Positions 1 to 7,067 of a stretch of 33,868 nt of DNA are shown here, in pieces. The position numbers and the translations under genes were made by a program. Where the stretch lies: contig JAETOE010000037.1 of assembly GCA_021771815.1 (NCBI GenBank), positions 1 to 33,868 on the forward strand, given 5' to 3'. The notes beneath the pieces were generated by a model. The model saw nothing but the letters and a program-made list of their open reading frames with translations. It had not been told where the DNA came from and made no database searches. Origin of the DNA: Roseburia hominis (GTDB lineage: Bacteria; Bacillota; Clostridia; Lachnospirales; Lachnospiraceae). Every line of letters starts with the position of its first letter. Within the stretch, counting starts at the first letter, position 1.

Positions 1-131
1 CAATCTACGGTCATCCCGATGAGAGTCTGCGGCAAGTGCCGATACCGCACGATCGGAGAGATGTTATTGCCGAAATCAAAGTGCGGTTTGCCCCTCCCAC
101 AATGTGCCGTCTGACAATAAGGCACATTTAG
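1..131 (+). CDS. 3' end of an unknown CDS (partial)
   Basis: An open frame enters from the left edge (full codons from base 3) and stops at TAG 129-131. The visible 42 residues are basic and end in CRLTIRHI. The stop lies against the AGGAGG site used by the gene that starts at 144, so the two genes look cotranscribed. I do not recognise the product. The neighbour suggests a surface-glycan or flagellin-modification operon, but that is inference. Confidence 0.5.
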   Translation, partial: IYGHPDESLRQVPIPHDRRDVIAEIKVRFAPPTMCRLTIRHI

Positions 132-143
132 GAGGACAAAATC

Positions 144-1784
144 ATGCAAACACCACAGAATGAAATGCAACAGCTTATCAACACCTGCATCGAAAACCGA
201 AACCTTAATGCTGCGCGTGAATGTCTTGGGATATATAAAAGCTCCTTTGGCTGCGATTCCTTCTATGAATCCTGTGCCGTCATGCTCCTCTCTTATGACG
301 GTCCGAAGGTAATGTTAATCGGTCTTGATGTGAGCGATCCCACTTTGAAAAATTATCTTGCTACAGAAACCTACCGAAATCTTGAATTCGTCCATTTTAC
401 AGGCAACGATTATATCAATGACCTTGTCTCTTATCTTCCATCATGCGACAGCCAATATTTGTGCTTTCTGGAAGAGAATCAGCGCTATGCGCCCTCCCGC
501 ATCGCCTCCATGGTTTACCATATAGAACAGACTCCTGGGTTGGACGCCGTTGTCTGTATCCGCAATCACATTGACGATAACGGAGATATTATTGCGCATC
601 CGGATTACGCCTATGAGGAAACGCTTGGGAACAAAATTCTTAACGGAAAGCTTCTTTTGGAATACTCTATTAACGCAAACGTGAACCTGTACGGAATCCC
701 GTCAACACTGATGTTATCCATCTCCTATGCCCAGACTCTTACATTGTCTGACACCCGGGTAACATCGGAGCTTTGTTCTATGGCGCTCTTATATCAGCTA
801 TTAATGCCAGCACGTATTGGTTATCTGTACACTCCTTACGTCTCGACTCTTCTCACGGAATACCGTGATACCACCATAGCGCAGGCACATTACGAATCCT
901 ATATCCGTTTTCTCTCCGAGACCAGACAGCTTGAATGTACTGTACCGAATCCTTCTCCGTTTCCTGTGCGAAAAAAGCCGCTTGCGCGCGACATCACCTT
1001 TATAAATAATTTATCAGGCGGCGGTTTCTACAACGTGCAACCCCTTATTGAAGAAGCCAAGCGCCGCGGTTTTCGCGTTCATGTCACAAACGATCGGTAT
1101 GCCAAGGCAGAAGTCGGTGTATATTCGCAACATATCTGTCATCCTGAGAACGCTAAATTCTCCGTCATATTGCTTCACGACATGACTCAGGGAAGCCTTT
1201 CCTGGCCAAATTTCTGGGAGGTAGAGCGTTGGAATAATTTTGATATCGGCATTCTGCCCGGAGAGTCATGGACAAAATGCTGGAAACAGTGCAGTTGTTT
1301 CTATTACGCTCATCCGCGCCACGGCGTTTACACTCTAGGCTATCCCAAGAGTGATCAGATACGTGGCAACGAATTACAGCAAAATGCCCAAAAGCTACGT
1401 TGTGAACTAGGCATAAAATACGACTATACCATCCTCTATGCCCCATCTTGGGAGAATGATAATAAAGAGGATGATTTCATACAAGCTTTGTCCTCCCTTA
1501 AGGTCAACTTGATTATCAAACAAAGCTGCTGGAAGAGTCATCCTGAAATCGCAGAAAATATCAATCAAATGCGTATGCTGCACGAACACAAATACGACAA
1601 TGTTTATTATATTGCGCAGGAGGAAAGCATTATGACAGCTCTCAATCTCTGCGATTTGGTTGTATCTGATGAGTCAAATGTCATGACAGACGCAATTTTA
1701 TTTAATAAACCTAGCATTGCAGTAATCGACTGGCTTATTCCAGATGAGACCCCAAGCCGTCCCTGTTGTGTTCCGGTTGATTAA
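144..1784 (+). CDS. GT2-like / CDP-glycerol glycerophosphotransferase-like protein, C-terminally truncated
   Basis: A 546-residue frame starts at ATG 144 behind AGGAGGA. The first ~250 residues resemble a degenerate family-2 glycosyltransferase, with a CFLEEN motif near residue 112 where a metal-binding Asp motif is expected. The second half resembles the CDP-glycerol:glycerophosphotransferase fold: YAPSWE near residue 432 and SDESNVMTDA near residue 510, the usual place of the donor-binding motif. Such proteins polymerise or transfer glycerol phosphate or sugars on cell-surface glycans and are common next to flagellin genes of Lachnospiraceae. The frame stops inside the second domain. The missing tail can be read in another frame just downstream (1785-2025), so the gene is probably inactivated or impaired. 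The family call is moderately sure; substrate unknown. Confidence 0.6.
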   Translation: MQTPQNEMQQLINTCIENRNLNAARECLGIYKSSFGCDSFYESCAVMLLSYDGPKVMLIGLDVSDPTLKNYLATETYRNLEFVHFTGNDYINDLVSYLPSCDSQYLCFLEENQRYAPSRIASMVYHIEQTPGLDAVVCIRNHIDDNGDIIAHPDYAYEETLGNKILNGKLLLEYSINANVNLYGIPSTLMLSISYAQTLTLSDTRVTSELCSMALLYQLLMPARIGYLYTPYVSTLLTEYRDTTIAQAHYESYIRFLSETRQLECTVPNPSPFPVRKKPLARDITFINNLSGGGFYNVQPLIEEAKRRGFRVHVTNDRYAKAEVGVYSQHICHPENAKFSVILLHDMTQGSLSWPNFWEVERWNNFDIGILPGESWTKCWKQCSCFYYAHPRHGVYTLGYPKSDQIRGNELQQNAQKLRCELGIKYDYTILYAPSWENDNKEDDFIQALSSLKVNLIIKQSCWKSHPEIAENINQMRMLHEHKYDNVYYIAQEESIMTALNLCDLVVSDESNVMTDAILFNKPSIAVIDWLIPDETPSRPCCVPVD

Positions 1785-1802
1785 TGTCATAAAATGTCAT
1801 AA
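1783..1802 (+). repeat. 10-bp tandem duplication causing a frameshift
   Basis: The unit aatgtcataa occurs twice head to tail. Ten bases are not a multiple of three, so one copy more or fewer shifts the reading frame of the transferase gene exactly where its two halves lose phase. Confidence 0.75.
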
Positions 1803-2025
1803 AACAGAATTACGCCAGACTGTAGAGGATGTCATGGCGCATATAATTCCATATGAGGACTATGTGCAAAAGGGCTGGAATACTTTTAACAATGCAGACA
1901 ATTCCTGCCGCGAAATCATAGATGCTATCGAATATTTTACCCAAGGAAGCCCCGACACTTCTACTCCTGATTTTCTCTCAAAGCAGGTTACTTCTTCTAA
2001 ATATTCGCCATGCACCATGTGGAAT
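1785..2025 (+). pseudogene. Out-of-frame C-terminal remnant of the glycerophosphotransferase-like gene
   Basis: Reading the frame shifted by one base after 1784 gives KTELRQTVEDVMAHIIPYED followed by YVQKGWNTFNN and FTQGSPD, the kind of helical tail expected after the VPVD end of the preceding frame. The break coincides with a 10-bp tandem duplication (aatgtcataa twice, 1783-1802). Removing one copy restores phase but leaves the TAA at 1782-1784, so at least two lesions are present. The tail then runs into the IS200/IS605 end near 2025, which supplies the last few codons before a stop at 2038-2040. Confidence 0.6.
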
Positions 2026-2030
2026 CATGA

Positions 2031-2049
2031 CCACCCGTAAAACGGGTGG
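2031..2049. repeat. IS200/IS605 right-end (RE) hairpin
   Basis: Perfect 7-bp stem ccacccg/cgggtgg with a 5-base loop, downstream of tnpA. Subterminal hairpins of this type are recognised and processed by Y1 transposases. Confidence 0.65.
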
Positions 2050-2171
2050 TTTGCTCCGGGCTATAAGCCCGTGTTACTGGCCAGCGCCTAAAGACGCTGG
2101 CTTTCACTTTACGTTCAAGCCACTACGCCCTTGACTCGTCGCCGCCCTTCAAAGGGCGTCCGTACTACTGG

Positions 2172-2627
2172 CTACCCCTTGAAGGGGTCCTCATACTCCT
2201 TCACACTGAGTTTATCCTGCATGATATCGTACTTCTCCTGGTCTTGTATATACTTTTTTATGGTTGCCTCGTTGAGTCCTACCGTGCTTACATAGTATCC
2301 TTCTGACCAGAAATGTCTGTTTCCAAATTTATACTTTAAATTTGCGTGCTTATCGAAAATCATAAGTGCACTTTTTCCCTTTAAGTATCCCATAAACTGT
2401 GACACACTGTATTTCGGCGGTATACTTACTAACATATGGATGTGGTCGGGCATAAGATGCCCTTCTATAATCTCTACTCCCTTGTAAGCACAGAGCTGTT
2501 TCAGAATATCTCTAATGCTTTCTTTGTATTGATTATAAATTATTTTTCGTCTATACTTTGGAGTGAAGACGATATGGTACTTACACATCCACTTTGTGTG
2601 TGCTAAATCGTTGGTCTTATTGGCCAT
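2172..2627 (-). CDS. tnpA: IS200/IS605 family Y1 (HUH) transposase TnpA
   Basis: This 151-residue protein has the full length of an IS200-type transposase. The N-terminal WMCKYHIVFTPKYRRK is the family signature. The HUH pair is H62 and H64 in MPDHIHMLVSIPP, and the nucleophile is Y126 in IKKYIQDQE. The enzyme cuts and rejoins single-stranded DNA at the hairpin ends. I start it at the ATG at 2627 because the GTG three codons upstream (2636) overlaps the AAAGGTG ribosome site. All catalytic residues are present, so the copy may be active. Confidence 0.93.
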   Translation of the reverse strand: MANKTNDLAHTKWMCKYHIVFTPKYRRKIIYNQYKESIRDILKQLCAYKGVEIIEGHLMPDHIHMLVSIPPKYSVSQFMGYLKGKSALMIFDKHANLKYKFGNRHFWSEGYYVSTVGLNEATIKKYIQDQEKYDIMQDKLSVKEYEDPFKG

Positions 2628-2712
2628 TTTAATCACCTTTCCTTTCTATAGTAGTGGCTTGGACACCTCTATTATACACAGGAAAGGTGATTGTGCTATA
2701 AGCACTTGCCCA

Positions 2713-2731
2713 CCACCCGCATAGCAGGTGG
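2713..2731. repeat. IS200/IS605 left-end (LE) hairpin
   Basis: Imperfect stem ccacccgc/gcaggtgg with a 3-base loop and one mismatch, upstream of tnpA. It shares the ggtggttt flank with the other end. Confidence 0.6.
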
Positions 2732-2805
2732 TTTATTGTTTCGCACATCTCCATTTCTCCGTTGGGAGAAACTCCGATGCACTCAACAGGCTAAAGCCCA
2801 TAATT

Positions 2806-2842
2806 AAAAGGAGCGTTCCGGTTCAACCGGAACACTCCTTTT
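2806..2842 (-). terminator. Intrinsic terminator overlapping the maf stop codon
   Basis: Two 18-base arms (2806-2823 and 2825-2842) form a near-perfect hairpin with one mismatch, followed on the minus strand by TTTTAATT. The TGA stop of the glycosyltransferase gene (2823-2825) sits in the hairpin tip, so the last codons also form the 5' arm. Confidence 0.8.
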
Positions 2843-4685
2843 CCAATGCAGGCTTTAAAATTCCCTGTAACTTCCCTATCGCAATATTAATTCCCTTTTC
2901 ATAGCCCGCTAACAGCTTGATGCCGCGCTCAGCAATCTCTTTTACTGTCAAATCCGATGCTGTGTATATGTCCTCTGCAACCTCATATTCCTCCTGTTTT
3001 GCATAACATTTAATGAAATTCATATAAGGCTCTCGCTCATCCAGTTCGTTAATTCTGCCAATCTCCTGTATCACTTTCTGATATTCTTTTGTGTTCTGTT
3101 CGCTCTTTTCCTCCAGGCAGATTAGTGTCTGATATGCCTCTATTCCTGCCGCAATCTGATCCTTCAGTTCTGCGAAATAGTGGTCTAATTCATAGAATTC
3201 CTTACTCATGTCGATTCTGTCTTCCTCAGCAAACAGCTTTGGTGCACCTTGAATAATTGCAGGAAAATCTAATTCTCTATCACATAGTTGCTCGATTGCT
3301 TCCTGCAGCGTCAGTTCCACTGCTCCATGAATTCTTGCTCCGCCCTCCGTGGCATTATACACCGTTCTCTTTCCCTGATTTCGCTTGATTGCAAGTTCAA
3401 ACCACTTCCGATAGGAATCCATCTGAATATCGGTACGAAGCGTCGTTCCATCCATTCCCTCAACCTCTACAAGAGAATCTTCATCCCGCTTGTTCTCTTC
3501 GTTCTCAGCAAACCCGCTCACATGCGTCTTTCCTCCCGTATATGCCAAGTCCTGCCCTATCAAAATAATCTTTTCAAACCCCAGATATTCTGCTAAAGAA
3601 AAAGCATCCGTTGCCACAGAACCGCCTGTCTTTAATTCTCCTAATCCTTCCCCCGTCTTCGCTTTCAGTGCCTCTTCAAACCCCTCAAAGCCTACCGGAG
3701 ATTCGAAAAAAAGTCGGCTCTGATTCCTTCTCGCAATAGCTGGAATCGAATTCGCAGACAGCACGAGAGGATATTCGGCAATCCGCCCATCCTCAAATAC
3801 AGCCGGATTCTTTCTCGGATCTACACTGATTCCGATATGAAAATCAATTCCTTCCCGTATCAATGCCTTTAATGCAGAATCCACACTGATAATAAAAGCT
3901 CTGTTTCCTACTGACTCTAATTGCTTAATATTTTTATCAAGGGACGGTCCCGCAGAAACTATAATAGCAGGAATCCCGGATATGTTGCATTTTCCTATGG
4001 CACTTTTTAAATTATTAAGAGAACTTCCCTCTATAATATGTGGCAGACTATAAAGCATATTGTCCGCTAACCGCTCGCCAAACGCCACCTCGGTGTTCAT
4101 GTTAAACACATGTTTTTTCACACAGTACAGCATCTTTTCGATATAATCCTGCCCCTGCGCCAGATACAGGACATCATAATTCGGCAGAATACATTCTGTT
4201 ACCAGATTTCGATTTTCATAACTGATCAGGTCATCTAACTTTCCGTGAAGATGCTCCTCATTCATTCCTTCCACAATCAGGTGCACCCATTCCTTTTCCA
4301 GAATGTCCTCCAACGGGAAATGCTCCATTGCCACGATAAAATTCTCATGATCCGGTTCATAAATGACAAGGCTCTGGGTTCCGTTGCAATTCTCGCACAA
4401 TTGTCTGATTACTCTTCCATCCGATATCCCGAACACACAAATAATGGCATAATCTTTAAATCGACTATGGTTCACTACATATTTCTTTGCCGCCAGTTCC
4501 GGCTCATATATACTATTGAAGCGCCAGTTATATCCATCTCTCTGATGGCACATTATTTTCTGATGATTCACGGTTTCGGTCACAAAGCAATACGTAACGC
4601 CGCACTCCTTTAATGACTGATACCTCAAAACAAACGCTTTCCCGAGTCGGTACAACGCTTGCTCATTTTGCTCTAGTATATTCAC
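2823..4685 (-). CDS. maf: Maf-type motility-associated glycosyltransferase (DUF115/6-HMPK-like), flagellin modification
   Basis: This 620-residue protein carries the DUF115 core at about residues 237-400, marked by IPAIIVSAGPSLDKN, VDSALKALI and ISVDPRKNP. A less conserved N-terminal domain and a helical C-terminus flank it. Maf proteins are found almost only in flagellar loci and are thought to transfer nonulosonic acids (pseudaminic or legionaminic type) to Ser/Thr of flagellin in the cytoplasm before export. No sugar-biosynthesis genes are visible in the window, so the donor is unknown. It starts at GTG 4685, which overlaps the TGA of the small gene upstream (GTGA), implying translational coupling. 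The pair lies just behind flagellin, whose terminator separates them, so expression probably comes from read-through or an unseen promoter. Confidence 0.85.
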   Translation of the reverse strand: MNILEQNEQALYRLGKAFVLRYQSLKECGVTYCFVTETVNHQKIMCHQRDGYNWRFNSIYEPELAAKKYVVNHSRFKDYAIICVFGISDGRVIRQLCENCNGTQSLVIYEPDHENFIVAMEHFPLEDILEKEWVHLIVEGMNEEHLHGKLDDLISYENRNLVTECILPNYDVLYLAQGQDYIEKMLYCVKKHVFNMNTEVAFGERLADNMLYSLPHIIEGSSLNNLKSAIGKCNISGIPAIIVSAGPSLDKNIKQLESVGNRAFIISVDSALKALIREGIDFHIGISVDPRKNPAVFEDGRIAEYPLVLSANSIPAIARRNQSRLFFESPVGFEGFEEALKAKTGEGLGELKTGGSVATDAFSLAEYLGFEKIILIGQDLAYTGGKTHVSGFAENEENKRDEDSLVEVEGMDGTTLRTDIQMDSYRKWFELAIKRNQGKRTVYNATEGGARIHGAVELTLQEAIEQLCDRELDFPAIIQGAPKLFAEEDRIDMSKEFYELDHYFAELKDQIAAGIEAYQTLICLEEKSEQNTKEYQKVIQEIGRINELDEREPYMNFIKCYAKQEEYEVAEDIYTASDLTVKEIAERGIKLLAGYEKGINIAIGKLQGILKPALEKECSG

Positions 4686-4999
4686 TTCCCAGCCCCCTGT
4701 TTTAATTCTTCTAATAAATTCAGTTCTTCCGAAATATCGTAGAACAGCAAATCTGCCAGTGCCAATCCATCCTTGTATTGATACGCGGTTACAAGTTCCC
4801 GCAAGTCAGCTAACACCTTCTGCTGCATTGTCTCACCTGCTCCGTCTGGAAATCTTCCAAGCACCCCTATAAATTCCTGTAACTGTCCATTTAATTCCGG
4901 AAGCAGTCTCCCTAGAGCCTCATATGCTGCCTGTTCACTGTTCTCATAAAACAAATCTGCACATTCTTTTACTGTTTCCGTCAATCTCCGTTCTGCCAT
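4682..4999 (-). CDS. Small helical protein between flagellin and Maf, unknown function
   Basis: A 105-residue, acidic, almost wholly helical protein (MAERRLTETVKECADLF at the start, LNLLEELKQGAGK at the end) with no signal peptide or membrane segment. ATG 4999 follows AAGGAG with good spacing. Its TGA overlaps the GTG of maf by four bases. I do not recognise the family. Size, charge and position suggest a partner or chaperone of the glycosyltransferase or flagellin, but that is inference from context only. Confidence 0.7.
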   Translation of the reverse strand: MAERRLTETVKECADLFYENSEQAAYEALGRLLPELNGQLQEFIGVLGRFPDGAGETMQQKVLADLRELVTAYQYKDGLALADLLFYDISEELNLLEELKQGAGK

Positions 5000-5025
5000 A
5001 TTACTTTCTCCTTATTTAGAAAAAA

Positions 5026-5053
5026 TAAAACCGGCAGCGAACTGCCGGTTTTA
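5026..5053 (-). terminator. Flagellin transcription terminator
   Basis: A perfect 12-bp stem (taaaaccggcag / ctgccggtttta) closes a 4-base loop. On the minus strand it is followed by TTTTTTC. It ends the flagellin transcript about 30 bases after the stop. Confidence 0.9.
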
Positions 5054-5080
5054 TTACGTTCGTACGATTGTCTCTTACAA

Positions 5081-5893
5081 TTACTGTAACAGAGAAAGTA
5101 CACCCTGAGTAGACTGGTTAGCCTGAGCAAGCATAGACTGTCCTGCCTGAGCAAGGATGTTGTTCTTGCTGTACTCAACCATCTCTTCTGCCATATCTGT
5201 ATCACGGATACGAGACTCAGCAGACTGAGTATTCTCAGCAATGTTGTCAAGGTTAGCGATGGTGTGCTCCAGACGGTTCTGGATAGCACCAAGCTTAGAT
5301 CTCATGTCAGATACCTGGCTGATAGCTGCCTGTACCGAACACATTGCACTACCTGCGCTAGTAAAAGAAGAAACAGACAGTGAATTTACGCCTAATGTTG
5401 AAGCAGACATAGAAGTAATGCTGATTGTAATCTTCTGTCCACAAAGAGCACCAACCTGAAGGTTCTTTGCTGTAAAACTACCATCGATCAGGTTCATGGT
5501 GTTGAACTGTGTTGTAGAGGAGATTCTTGTAATCTCAGATGCTAACTGATCGATCTCCTTCTGAACCGCATTTCTGTCAGCCGTGGTGTTGGTATCGTTA
5601 GCTGCCTGAGTTGCCAGCTCGTTCATACGCTGTAAGATAGAATGAGTCTCGTTCAACGCACCCTCAGCAACCTGGATGAGAGATACACCATCCTGTGCAT
5701 TTCCGGATGCCTTGTTAAGACCACGAATCTGGCTTCTCATCTTCTCAGAAATTGTTAAACCAGCAGCGTCATCACCTGCGCGGTTTACTCTGTAACCAGA
5801 AGATAACTTCTCAGAAGACTTTGCCTGCTGACCTGTTGTGATACCTAACTGTCTGTTAGCGTTCATAGCTGTAAGATTGTGCTGTACTACCAT
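5081..5893 (-). CDS. fliC/hag: Flagellin
   Basis: A 270-residue flagellin, the filament subunit exported through the flagellar type III apparatus. The N-terminal D0/D1 part (MVVQHNLTAMNANRQLG, then EKLSSGYRVNRAGDDAAGL) and the C-terminal part (RSKLGAIQNRLEHTI, QSMLAQANQSTQGVLSLLQ) are canonical. The variable middle is very short, as in Gram-positive flagellins that keep almost only D0/D1. I start at ATG 5893 behind AAGGAGGA, 8 bases away. An earlier in-frame ATG at 5935 would lie in the leader hairpin and give a non-flagellin N-terminus. Two cysteines occur in the short middle region (GALCGQ and AMCSVQ), which is unusual. Transcription comes from a sigma-28 promoter at 6030-6056. Confidence 0.97.
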   Translation of the reverse strand: MVVQHNLTAMNANRQLGITTGQQAKSSEKLSSGYRVNRAGDDAAGLTISEKMRSQIRGLNKASGNAQDGVSLIQVAEGALNETHSILQRMNELATQAANDTNTTADRNAVQKEIDQLASEITRISSTTQFNTMNLIDGSFTAKNLQVGALCGQKITISITSMSASTLGVNSLSVSSFTSAGSAMCSVQAAISQVSDMRSKLGAIQNRLEHTIANLDNIAENTQSAESRIRDTDMAEEMVEYSKNNILAQAGQSMLAQANQSTQGVLSLLQ

Positions 5894-5900
5894 AATATTT

Positions 5901-5960
5901 TCCTCCTTGAATGTGATGCAGCTTCCATGCTGCATATAATTTGATGTGTGGCTTCCGCCT
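5901..5960 (-). promoter_or_regulatory. Flagellin mRNA leader: putative CsrA-binding hairpin(s) plus Shine-Dalgarno site
   Basis: In the mRNA a hairpin ATGCAGC-ATGGAA-GCTGCAT (5935-5916) shows GGA in its loop, and about 21 bases later the Shine-Dalgarno AAGGAGGA (5908-5901) carries a second GGA. Upstream, GGC-GGAA-GCC (about 5959-5950) is another GGA loop. This is the two-site layout known for CsrA on the Bacillus subtilis hag leader, and csrA and fliW both lie in this locus. Binding itself is inference. Confidence 0.6.
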
Positions 5961-6029
5961 GTCCCGGCCGTACGCTCCGATTAAGCTTCCGCCTCAAGTA
6001 ACAATTGTTATCTTGTTTACTTGTAATAT

Positions 6030-6056
6030 ATATCGGACACTTATTCCGATACTTTA
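6030..6056 (-). promoter_or_regulatory. Sigma-28 (FliA/SigD) promoter of flagellin
   Basis: Minus strand: TAAA (6056-6053), a 15-base spacer, then TCCGATAT (6037-6030). This is an exact fit to the sigma-28 consensus apart from the first base of the -10. It predicts a leader of about 130 nt before ATG 5893. Confidence 0.9.
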
Positions 6057-6061
6057 TAGAT

Positions 6062-6085
6062 AAAAAAGAAAAATTTTTTCTTTTT
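6062..6085. other. A/T near-palindrome between the fliT-like gene and the flagellin promoter
   Basis: The stretch is six A, G, five A, then six T, C, five T, close to a palindrome. It sits between the end of the fliT-like gene and the sigma-28 promoter. It could act as a weak terminator for the upstream operon or as a bent UP-like element; the sequence does not decide. Confidence 0.3.
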
Positions 6086-6099
6086 CACTATTCATATTA

Positions 6100-6579
6100 T
6101 TACTTTTTCTTGTCCGTAAACTGCGGATCGATATAATTCGTCTTCATCATATTCTTATAATACTGATTGACAACCTTCTGGCTCTTGCGCACTTCCTTAA
6201 CCTGTTTGCGGACAGCAGTAAACTTCTGCTCCATCAGACTCTTGTTCCTCGCCTCATCGACCTGTATCGCCGCGCTCTTCTCTGTAATCCTGCGGATATA
6301 ATCCTGCATCTGGGCAATCTCCTCCCGGTATGCATCCTTGTTGTCCTTTAACTCGTCCCGCACCTTCTCATATACTTCCTGAAAACCGGCATCGAGTGTC
6401 TCAAGCGCCTCAATCTGCACAGCCTTCTCCTGTACTGTCTTATCAAAGTCGTCCGGGTCTAACGCTGGATCCTCCAGTTCCTCTCTCTGCTGCTTGTCCA
6501 ATGCCATCATCGTATCGAGGATCTGATTCTTCTTCTTTAAGCTCTGCAACATAATCGGAATATACTGATTTTTCTCCAT
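6100..6579 (-). CDS. FliT-like putative flagellar export chaperone
   Basis: A 159-residue, highly charged, fully helical protein with heptad-rich stretches (LQSLKKKNQILDTMMALDKQ near the start; KFTAVRKQVKEVRKSQKVV near the end). There is no membrane segment. It follows fliD and fliS, the slot in which fliT is usually found, and resembles FlgN/FliT-type chaperones in size and helix content, though sequence identity to known FliT is not obvious by eye. FliT proteins bind the FliD cap protein before export. ATG 6579 follows an AGGGA site. The role is inferred mainly from position and form. Confidence 0.6.
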   Translation of the reverse strand: MEKNQYIPIMLQSLKKKNQILDTMMALDKQQREELEDPALDPDDFDKTVQEKAVQIEALETLDAGFQEVYEKVRDELKDNKDAYREEIAQMQDYIRRITEKSAAIQVDEARNKSLMEQKFTAVRKQVKEVRKSQKVVNQYYKNMMKTNYIDPQFTDKKK

Positions 6580-6598
6580 AAAGATCCCTGCTCTTTCC

Positions 6599-6979
6599 CT
6601 ATTGCCGCGTATGCGCCAGTTTCATGACCTCTTTCCACGTATCGCGCATCGTACGAAGATGCTTTAATACCTCTTCCAGAATTTCTTTGTCCTTCTTCAT
6701 GTTTGCTTCACGCAGACGCATCATCAGGTAATTATACACTTCATCAAAATCTTTTGCCACCGGATATTTGTGATTGAGCGTACCTTGAAATTCCTCAATA
6801 ATATGTTCCACCTTCATGATATTATCATGCGCTTTCTGCACATCCTTCTCCTCGATCGCTGTAATTGCGAGATTTGTAAACTTTATTGCTCCCTCATAAA
6901 GCATCAGTGTAAGCTCCGCCGGCGACGCTGTCATGACCTTATTGTTGGCATACGCCGCGTATCCCTGATTTGCTAACAT
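6599..6979 (-). CDS. fliS: Flagellar export chaperone FliS
   Basis: 126 residues, the normal FliS length. Signature segments are GYAAYANNKVMTASPAELTL and MLYEGAIKF near the N-terminus and EVYNYLMMRLREANMKKD in the second half. FliS is a four-helix cytoplasmic chaperone that holds the C-terminal helices of flagellin until export. In some Firmicutes it also helps FliW release from flagellin. ATG 6979 follows GGGAGG. It is placed between fliD and the fliT-like gene with 19 bases to the latter, in one operon. Confidence 0.95.
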   Translation of the reverse strand: MLANQGYAAYANNKVMTASPAELTLMLYEGAIKFTNLAITAIEEKDVQKAHDNIMKVEHIIEEFQGTLNHKYPVAKDFDEVYNYLMMRLREANMKKDKEILEEVLKHLRTMRDTWKEVMKLAHTRQ

Positions 6980-7005
6980 GTAATAACCTCCCTGTTATCC
7001 AAGTA

Positions 7006-7036
7006 AGTCCAATGATTCCAAAAGAATCATTGGACT
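7006..7036. repeat. Perfect 13-bp hairpin between fliD and fliS
   Basis: Arms agtccaatgattc and gaatcattggact with a 5-base loop. No T-run follows on either strand, so it is not a standard intrinsic terminator. It may protect the fliD mRNA 3' end or mark an RNA processing site between fliD and fliS. Confidence 0.6.
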
Positions 7037-7067
7037 CCTTTCATCATGTAATATTAAACTGCCTTTA

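Larger units (their letters stand above)
2025..2735 (-). mobile_element. IS200/IS605-family insertion sequence (tnpA only)
   Basis: A single Y1 transposase gene is flanked by subterminal hairpins: ccacccg-taaaa-cgggtgg at 2031-2049 and a related ccacc...ggtgg hairpin at about 2713-2731. Smaller hairpins lie inside each end (gggctataagccc on the left, gtgctataagcac on the right). No inverted terminal repeats or target duplication are expected for this family, which moves as single-stranded DNA. There is no tnpB/omega-RNA partner. Exact ends cannot be fixed without an empty site; the limits given are approximate to about 10-20 bases. The element interrupts the 3' end of the transferase gene. 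Confidence 0.8.
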
